Part shown: piece after piece, positions 59,089 to 64,000 of the stretch
How positions within the stretch are numbered: position 1 is the first letter of the stretch
Layout: every line of letters begins with the position of its first letter
Assembly: GCA_945957395.1 (NCBI GenBank)
Contig: CAMFKE010000004.1
Location: 62,001 to 126,000, forward strand
DNA: 64,000 nt
Reading direction: 5' to 3'
From: an uncultured Opitutia bacterium
GTDB lineage: Bacteria; Verrucomicrobiota; Verrucomicrobiia; Opitutales; UBA953
The notes under the pieces: generated by a model
Told to the model about the DNA's origin: nothing
Seen by the model: only the letters and a program-made list of their open reading frames with translations
Databases searched by the model: none
Made by a program: the position numbers and the translations under genes

Positions 59089-59496
59089 ATGGACCTCAAC
59101 GACCCGCACACGCCCCTGTACCTCCGCATCGGCGGACGAGAGAAAATCAAGGAGCTGCTCGGCAAGTTCTATGAGGCCGCCGGCAAGGACCCCGTGCTCG
59201 GGCCCGTGTTTAACAACGCCGTCGAGGACTGGTCGCACCACATGGACAAGGTGACCGATTTCTGGGTCACGCAGTGCGGCGGCCCGGTCGTCTATCCCGG
59301 CGGTATGGGGCGCCATGTACGACTCGGCCTTGAGCACGCCCACTTCGTCGCCTGGCTGACCCTTTGGGAAAAGACCTGCCGCGCCGAACTGCCCGAGCGC
59401 GAGGCGACCGAACTGGTGGACCGCGCGAAGTTCTTCGCCGGGCGCATCAAGGAGATGGCCTCCGGCGGCGTGCGCCTTCGTCCGCCCGGCGCCTGA
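59089..59496 (+). CDS. Truncated hemoglobin, group III-like
   Basis: The 135-residue globin starts MDLNDPHTPLYLRIGGREKI. It contains KELLGKFYEAAGKDPVLGPV, FNNAVEDWSHHMDKVTDFWV and HVRLGLEHAHFVAWLTLWEK; the His in EHAHF fits the proximal haem ligand. These small globins bind oxygen or nitric oxide and assist respiration or stress defence. It faces the ankyrin/catalase genes, consistent with an oxidative-stress neighbourhood. Confidence 0.85.
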   Translation: MDLNDPHTPLYLRIGGREKIKELLGKFYEAAGKDPVLGPVFNNAVEDWSHHMDKVTDFWVTQCGGPVVYPGGMGRHVRLGLEHAHFVAWLTLWEKTCRAELPEREATELVDRAKFFAGRIKEMASGGVRLRPPGA

Positions 59497-59529
59497 GGCG
59501 CCGCGCGAGCTAGGGGACTAGGCTATGCC

Positions 59530-59994
59530 TCACGCCGCGCGACGCGCGCGCAGGGCGTGGGCGCGGATGAGGCGCGCCGTGCCGAAGCGGCCGAACATCA
59601 GCGCGTAGGCGGCGGGGGTGAGCCCGAAGCCCTGGTCGGCCCGAGTGTCGGCTCCGGCGTCGAGCAGCAGCTTCACCACCGCCTCGTGCCCCTTGAACGC
59701 CGCTCCGCCCAGCGGCGTCTGCCCGCGGTCGTTGCGGGAGTCCGGCTCCGCGCCGTGAGCGAGGAGCGCGGCGACGGTGTCGGCGTGCCCGTGGTAGGCG
59801 GCGAGCATGAGGAGCGTGTGGCCCTTGGCGTTGCGCAGGTTCGCGGGCAGTCCGGCGTCGAGCATGCGCGCCAGATGGGCCGTGTCTCCCTCGCGGGCGT
59901 AGTCCAGGGCGAGGAGTTGGAGCTCGGCGTAGCGGCGCTCCTCTTCGGGCGTCGCGCCCGCTTCCTCGGCGGCGGTGTGGATTCGGATGCTCAT
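59530..59994 (-). CDS. Ankyrin-repeat protein of the catalase operon
   Basis: The 154-residue protein is made of ankyrin repeats (NAKGHTLLMLAAYHGHADTV, AALLAHGAEPDSRNDRGQTP, LGGAAFKGHEAVVKLLLDAG). Ankyrin proteins directly downstream of catalase genes occur in several bacteria (the AnkB/catalase pairing) and support catalase activity. It is transcribed with katA, 28 bases downstream. The start at 59994 was chosen at MSIRIHTAAEE; the in-frame sequence above is antisense-like. Confidence 0.85.
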   Translation of the reverse strand: MSIRIHTAAEEAGATPEEERRYAELQLLALDYAREGDTAHLARMLDAGLPANLRNAKGHTLLMLAAYHGHADTVAALLAHGAEPDSRNDRGQTPLGGAAFKGHEAVVKLLLDAGADTRADQGFGLTPAAYALMFGRFGTARLIRAHALRARRAA

Positions 59995-60022
59995 GGCGGA
60001 GTCTTCGCGGTGTTGGTGCGGT

Positions 60023-61501
60023 TCAGGGCAGCGTGACGCCGTGCACTTCGCGCAGCGCGGCGCGCACGCCTTCGGCGTAGGCGGAATCGGCCTTCGCGAA
60101 GTGCCCGAGTTGCCGGCCGAGAATCTCCGCGGGCACGCCGCCCATGGCCTCGGCCAGGTTGCGGAAGAGGCGGCGCTTCTCGTCCGCCGACAGCAGGCGG
60201 AACAGGTTGCCCGCCTGCGTGTAGTCGTCGTTGCCGAGACGGTGGTCGTAGCGGTCGCCGTCACCGTCGACCGGGAACGGCGGCTCGGCGAACGAGGGGT
60301 CCTGGGCGGGGCCGCCGAATGAGTTGGGCTCGTAGTAGGCCTCGCCGTATTCGGGGATGTCGGGGCGTCCGGCGCCGTCGCGGTGGTAAGTGTTGGCCGG
60401 AGACACGGGGCGGTTCACCGGCAGCAGCGCGTGGTTGACGCCGAGGCGGTGGCGCTGCGCGTCGGGGTAGCTGAACACGCGGGCCTGCAGCATCTTGTCG
60501 GGTGAGAAACCGATGCCCGGCACGATGTTCGCCGGGCTCAGCGCCGCCTGCTCGACCTCGGCGAAGTAGTTGCGCGGGAGACGGTTGAGCTCGAGCGTGC
60601 CGACCTCGATGAGCGGGTAGTCGGCGTGCGGCCAGACTTTGGTGAGGTCGAACGGGTTGAACGGGGCCGCCTTTGCCTGCGCCTCGCTCATCACCTGGAT
60701 CTTCAGCGTCCAGCGCGGGAAGTCGCCGCGTTCGATGGCCTCGACCAGGTCGCGCTGCGAGCTTTCGCGGTCGCTCCCGATGACCTCGGCCGCCTGCGCG
60801 TTCGTCCAGGTCTTGAATCCCTGGTGCGACTTGAAGTGGAACTTCACCCAGTGGCGTTCGCCCCGGGCGTTGACGAGCGAGTAGGTGTGGCTGCCGTAGC
60901 CGTGCATCGTGCGGTAGTTCTGCGGGATGCCGCGGTCGGAGAAGAGGATGGTCACCTGGTGCAGGCTCTCCGGGCTTTGCGACCAGAAGTCCCACATGGC
61001 GGTGGCGCTGCGCAGGTGCGTGCGCGGGTGGCGCTTCTGCGTGTGGATGAAGTCGGGGAACTTCAGCGGGTCGCGCACGAAGAACACCGGCGTGTTGTTG
61101 CCCACCAGGTCCCAGTTGCCCTCCTGCGTGTAGAAGCGCAGCGCGAACCCGCGCACATCGCGCTCCGCGTCCGCCGCGCCGGCCTCGCCGGCCACGGTGG
61201 AGAATCGCAGGAAGACGGGCGTCGCGCGGCCGATCTCGCCGAAGAGGTGGGCGCGCGTGTGGCGCGAGATGTCGTGCGTGACGGTGAAGGTGCCGAAGGC
61301 GCCCGAGCCCTTGGCGTGCACCGTGCGCTCCGGGAGTCGCTCACGGTTCTGGTGCGCCAGCTTCTCCAGCAGCAGATAGTCGGCGAGCAGCAGCGGGCCG
61401 CGCGCGCCGGCGGAAAGGGAGTTCTGGTTATCGGCGACGGGGGCGCCGTTCGAGGTGGTCATGCGGGTGTGGCTCATCGGTTTTGTTTCGGTGTGCAGCA
61501 T
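60023..61501 (-). CDS. katA: Catalase (monofunctional, haem)
   Basis: The 492-residue clade 3-type catalase breaks down hydrogen peroxide. Visible: the catalytic His in [17 protein letters not shown], the Asn in [20 protein letters not shown], the proximal Tyr in [18 protein letters not shown], and haem-pocket motifs between. Starts at 61501, 61477 and 61462 are all possible; the last two would leave more room for a promoter beside the OxyR site. It is the first gene of the katA-ankyrin operon and divergent from oxyR. Confidence 0.96.
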   Translation of the reverse strand: MLHTETKPMSHTRMTTSNGAPVADNQNSLSAGARGPLLLADYLLLEKLAHQNRERLPERTVHAKGSGAFGTFTVTHDISRHTRAHLFGEIGRATPVFLRFSTVAGEAGAADAERDVRGFALRFYTQEGNWDLVGNNTPVFFVRDPLKFPDFIHTQKRHPRTHLRSATAMWDFWSQSPESLHQVTILFSDRGIPQNYRTMHGYGSHTYSLVNARGERHWVKFHFKSHQGFKTWTNAQAAEVIGSDRESSQRDLVEAIERGDFPRWTLKIQVMSEAQAKAAPFNPFDLTKVWPHADYPLIEVGTLELNRLPRNYFAEVEQAALSPANIVPGIGFSPDKMLQARVFSYPDAQRHRLGVNHALLPVNRPVSPANTYHRDGAGRPDIPEYGEAYYEPNSFGGPAQDPSFAEPPFPVDGDGDRYDHRLGNDDYTQAGNLFRLLSADEKRRLFRNLAEAMGGVPAEILGRQLGHFAKADSAYAEGVRAALREVHGVTLP

Positions 61502-61516
61502 AGCCGTTCCGCTTTC

Positions 61517-61562
61517 ATAGTTGAAATAGATGCTTTGGATTCATGCCATAGGTGAAAACTAT
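61517..61562. promoter_or_regulatory. OxyR-type operator between katA and oxyR
   Basis: Two half-elements follow the ATAG-n7-CTAT pattern: ATAGGTGAAAACTAT (61548-61562) is a perfect match to the LysR/OxyR half-site consensus, and ATAGTTGAAATAGAT (61517-61531) is a good one. The spacing (16 bases) is longer than in E. coli. The perfect site overlaps the oxyR start codon (61561), which suggests autorepression. Confidence 0.7.
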
Positions 61563-62451
61563 GGATGTCCGACGCCTCGAATACCTGGTGGCGCTGGTGC
61601 GCGAGGGTGGTTTCACCCGCGCCGCGGCCGCCTGCGGCGTGAGCCAGCCCACGCTCAGCCAGCAGATCCTCAAACTGGAGGAGGCGGCGGGCGTGCCGCT
61701 CATCCGCCGGCTGCGCTCCGGCATCGCGCTCACCGAGGCCGGCAAGGACTTCCACCGGCGCGCGGTCAACGTGCTGGCCGAGCTCGCCTACGCCAAGCAG
61801 GAGGCCGACGCGCACGCGGGCAAGCTGCGCGGCACGCTGCGGCTGGGCGCCATCCCCACCATAGCCCCGTTCGTGCTGCCGGAGCTGCTCGCCGGATTCA
61901 GCGCGCAGTGCCGCGACATCACGGTCGAGGCCGTCGAGGCGGTGACCGATTCGCTGGTCGACCGGCTTCTCTCCGGCGAGCTGGACGCCGCGCTGGTCGC
62001 GTTGCCCATCCGGGCCGAGCACCTGCGCTCGGTGCCCGTCGCGGAAGATGCCCTGCTGGTGGCCGTGCCGTCGAATCATCCGGCCGCGAAAGCCGGCAAG
62101 GTGACCTGGGATTCGTTGGCCGACGAGCACTGGCTCCTGCTGGAGGAGGCGCACTGCCTGGGCGCGCAGACGCGCGACCTGTGCCGGCGCGCCGGGCTGG
62201 CGCCGCGCGTGGTGCTGCGCGGTGCGCAGCTGGCCACCGTGCTCGGACTCGTCGCGTGCGGGCAGGGCGTGGCCGTGGTGCCCGCGATGGCGGCGAAACA
62301 ACTTCCCGCCGGCGTGGCGCTGGTGCCGTTCGCCGGGCGCGCGCCCGTGCGGCGCATTGCGCTCGTGATGCGCGAATCCTCCGGCAAGGCGCCGCCGCCC
62401 CTGAAGGCGTTCGTGGATTTCCTCAAGGCCCGCTCGCGCGCCAAGGGGTGA
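61561..62451 (+). CDS. oxyR: Hydrogen peroxide-sensing regulator OxyR
   Basis: The 296-residue LysR-type regulator has an N-terminal winged HTH (MDVRRLEYLVALVREGGFTR, AAAACGVSQPTLSQQILKLE) and a C-terminal sensing domain with the redox pair in EEAHCLGAQTRDLC. The two cysteines fall at residues 199 and 208, the same numbers as in E. coli OxyR. The oxidised form would activate katA and the ankyrin gene, and the shared operator precedes both. The ATG at 61561 is preferred over the in-frame GTG at 61552. Confidence 0.93.
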   Translation: MDVRRLEYLVALVREGGFTRAAAACGVSQPTLSQQILKLEEAAGVPLIRRLRSGIALTEAGKDFHRRAVNVLAELAYAKQEADAHAGKLRGTLRLGAIPTIAPFVLPELLAGFSAQCRDITVEAVEAVTDSLVDRLLSGELDAALVALPIRAEHLRSVPVAEDALLVAVPSNHPAAKAGKVTWDSLADEHWLLLEEAHCLGAQTRDLCRRAGLAPRVVLRGAQLATVLGLVACGQGVAVVPAMAAKQLPAGVALVPFAGRAPVRRIALVMRESSGKAPPPLKAFVDFLKARSRAKG

Positions 62452-62464
62452 TGGAAACCGCGAA

Positions 62465-62498
62465 GAAAAAACGGCCCGCGGATTGCTCCGCGGGCCGT
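62465..62498. terminator. Bidirectional terminator between oxyR and the GH101 gene
   Basis: An 11-bp stem (62471-62481 with 62488-62498) is flanked on the left by six A residues, giving a U-tract for the leftward GH101 gene; the right side has a weaker T-run. Confidence 0.8.
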
Positions 62499-62537
62499 GG
62501 TTTGAAGGAGGTTCGCCGGGGTGTCCGGCGAGACGGG

Positions 62538-64000
62538 TCACTTCACCTCTTCGACAAGGAGATTGTCGATGATGATGACGCCTTCGTTGGCCTTGTCCTT
62601 CTTGTTCTTGATGGTCGTGTCGGCGGCTTCGCCGGAGGCCTTTTCGTCCTGCACGATGTTCTTCACGCCGATCCACCAGTCGGGGCGGGAGTCGGTGATG
62701 AAGGTCGTCTCGACGGAGAAGGTCTTCTTGGAGGCGTCCTCGATGAGCTTGGAGTGCGCGGGCTCGGCGCCGTCGGGGCCGGCGACGAAGGCGAAGATGC
62801 CGGCGGTGTCGCACATGGCGTCAAACTTCACGCGGTAGGTGGTGCCGGGCTTGAGCTTGAGCGTGGCGGGCACGGTGCGGTAGAGCATGTTGCCTGCGGG
62901 TTCCTTGCGGCTCTTGAGGGAGTACTTGCCGCCGATGGTGTCGTCGGTGTAGGGCGGGTTGGCCTCGGAGAGGTGGGTGCGCATGTCACCGCCGAAACCG
63001 TACATGAAGGGACCCCAGCCTTCGTCGACATTCTCGAAGTCCTCGAAGAGCACGACGTTGGTCGCGCCGGCGGGAGCGGCGGAGACGCCGGTCTTCACGA
63101 GGCGAACATCGTCGAACTTGACCGTGGCGGCGGAGGGGTCGCCGGCGGTGCGAAGGGCGAGGGCGACGCGACCGGATTCGGGGGCGGTGAAGACGACCTT
63201 CAGGCGGTGCCAGTTGCGCTTATGCTTGGAGGAGGTGTCGGTGTTGTTGGCCAGCAGCGTGGTGGAGACCGCGTTGGAGACGGCCGTGAACGGCGCGTTC
63301 GGGTCGGCGGGCGGGGGCTGCGGGAGCTTGGAGCCGTTGGGGTCGACGAAGGGCTTGGCGATGCGCGAAGCCTGCTCGACGGCGAGGGAGGCGGGGCGCT
63401 TGCCGTCGATGTTGACCCAGACGGAGGCCGAGTAGGTCTGGCCGGCGACGAGGCCGGAGACATCCTGACGGACTTCGCCGGCGGTGGAGCCGCGCATGAC
63501 GAGCTCGGTCTGCCAGGTTTCGGCGTCGTTCTCGATGCTCACGCCGGAGGCGGAGGGGCCCTTCTTCCAGGAGCGGAAGGTGTGGCTGTCGAAGCCGGTG
63601 TCGGCCACGAGGGAGCCTTCGCTCCACTTGAGCTCGGGCATGGCGGGCGCCTCGCTGCGGTAGAGGACGAACGGCGTCTTGGCGGGGATGCCGGCGAGGG
63701 TGACTTCGCCGCCCTTCACGGAGATGTCGCGCTCGAAGACGCGGCCGGTGTCGGTGAGGCGGTAGAGCTTGGCGGTGGTCACGCCTGCCCAGCTCTTGGG
63801 CAGGGTCCAGGAGGAGTCGCCGCCCTTGTCGGTCCAGTGGTAGATCTTGTCTTCGGCGATGGGATCCCAGGGCACGAAGGTGAGGGACTCCTCGGGACGG
63901 CAGGCGAACTTGATGTCGGCGACGCTTTCGCCGTCCTTGCGCTCGGCGAGCTTGGGGTAGCGGCAGACGTTCACGAGCTGGCCGTCGGGGCCGTAGATGC
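62538..64000 (-). CDS. Endo-alpha-N-acetylgalactosaminidase (GH101), C-terminal part
   Basis: The visible part is the last 487 codons of a larger protein whose N-terminus lies beyond the right edge. The reading frame enters the window at IYGPDGQLVNVCRYPKLAER. Recognised: EDKIYHWTDKGGDSSWTLPK, SWAGVTTAKLYRLTDTGRVF (the barrel-trailing region of GH101) and two beta-sandwich carbohydrate-binding-like domains downstream. GH101 removes the core-1 disaccharide from mucin O-glycans. The open frame's internal ATG at 63974 is not the true start. A terminator follows the gene. Confidence 0.82.
   Translation of the reverse strand, partial: IYGPDGQLVNVCRYPKLAERKDGESVADIKFACRPEESLTFVPWDPIAEDKIYHWTDKGGDSSWTLPKSWAGVTTAKLYRLTDTGRVFERDISVKGGEVTLAGIPAKTPFVLYRSEAPAMPELKWSEGSLVADTGFDSHTFRSWKKGPSASGVSIENDAETWQTELVMRGSTAGEVRQDVSGLVAGQTYSASVWVNIDGKRPASLAVEQASRIAKPFVDPNGSKLPQPPPADPNAPFTAVSNAVSTTLLANNTDTSSKHKRNWHRLKVVFTAPESGRVALALRTAGDPSAATVKFDDVRLVKTGVSAAPAGATNVVLFEDFENVDEGWGPFMYGFGGDMRTHLSEANPPYTDDTIGGKYSLKSRKEPAGNMLYRTVPATLKLKPGTTYRVKFDAMCDTAGIFAFVAGPDGAEPAHSKLIEDASKKTFSVETTFITDSRPDWWIGVKNIVQDEKASGEAADTTIKNKKDKANEGVIIIDNLLVEEVK

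Noticed and set aside
1-64000. CRISPR arrays, insertion sequences, rRNA genes
   Set aside because: No regularly spaced direct repeats, no transposase-like frame with inverted ends and no rRNA sequence were seen by eye.

Overview
The window is a GC-rich bacterial chromosome segment, most likely from a Verrucomicrobiota member of the Opitutae type. The evidence is a very large pseudopilin-like protein of the Verru_Chthon type (3603-6968), an autotransporter-type beta-strand repeat (a repeat abundant in Opitutaceae), and the housekeeping content. The organism is Gram-negative, with an MsbA-like flippase, LPS-type glycosyltransferases and an outer-membrane barrel. A partial GH101 endo-alpha-N-acetylgalactosaminidase at the right edge suggests use of mucin-type O-glycans and an animal-associated habitat. 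These taxonomic statements are inference.

Left host region (1-20942). An msbA-like flippase is followed by two family-2 glycosyltransferases (3336 to 1, minus strand). Then come the pseudopilin-like giant, glycogen phosphorylase, a secreted protein of unknown role, the rpmF-plsX ribosome/phospholipid pair, dgkA, rpoZ, smpB and trmL. A two-gene exported-protein operon follows (a DUF3142-like protein plus a 772-residue protein), and one of its genes carries a palindromic element in frame. The region closes with the translation/replication cluster rplY-pth-rpsF-ssb-rplI and a tRNA-Leu(CAA).

Prophage (20921-56748, about 35.8 kb). It is integrated into the 3' end of tRNA-Leu and flanked by a 57-bp direct repeat with one mismatch, which also duplicates the tRNA's terminator. 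Next to attL are a tyrosine integrase, a secreted Sel1-like cargo gene and a leftward lysogeny operon (HTH repressor plus small membrane proteins). The rightward early region holds a second HTH regulator, small zinc-ribbon proteins, a conserved recombination-associated protein, a RecE-like nuclease, a replication initiator, a DnaC-like loader, a C5-methyltransferase and a RusA-like resolvase. The late region combines a Mu-like head module (MuF-like protein fused to a zincin, terminase, DUF935-like portal, protease/scaffold, decoration protein, capsid) with a siphovirus-type tail (terminator, tube candidate, chaperone with a probable -1 frameshift, tape measure, distal tail proteins, fibre). 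The late region also contains a tRNA-like CAU element, a glycosyltransferase-like gene and a protein made of autotransporter-type beta-strand repeats. No endolysin is recognisable.

Right host region (56762-64000). It encodes an outer-membrane barrel, a ChrA-like chromate transporter, a truncated hemoglobin, and an oxidative-stress locus in which catalase and an ankyrin protein diverge from oxyR across an OxyR-type operator. The truncated GH101 enzyme lies at the edge.
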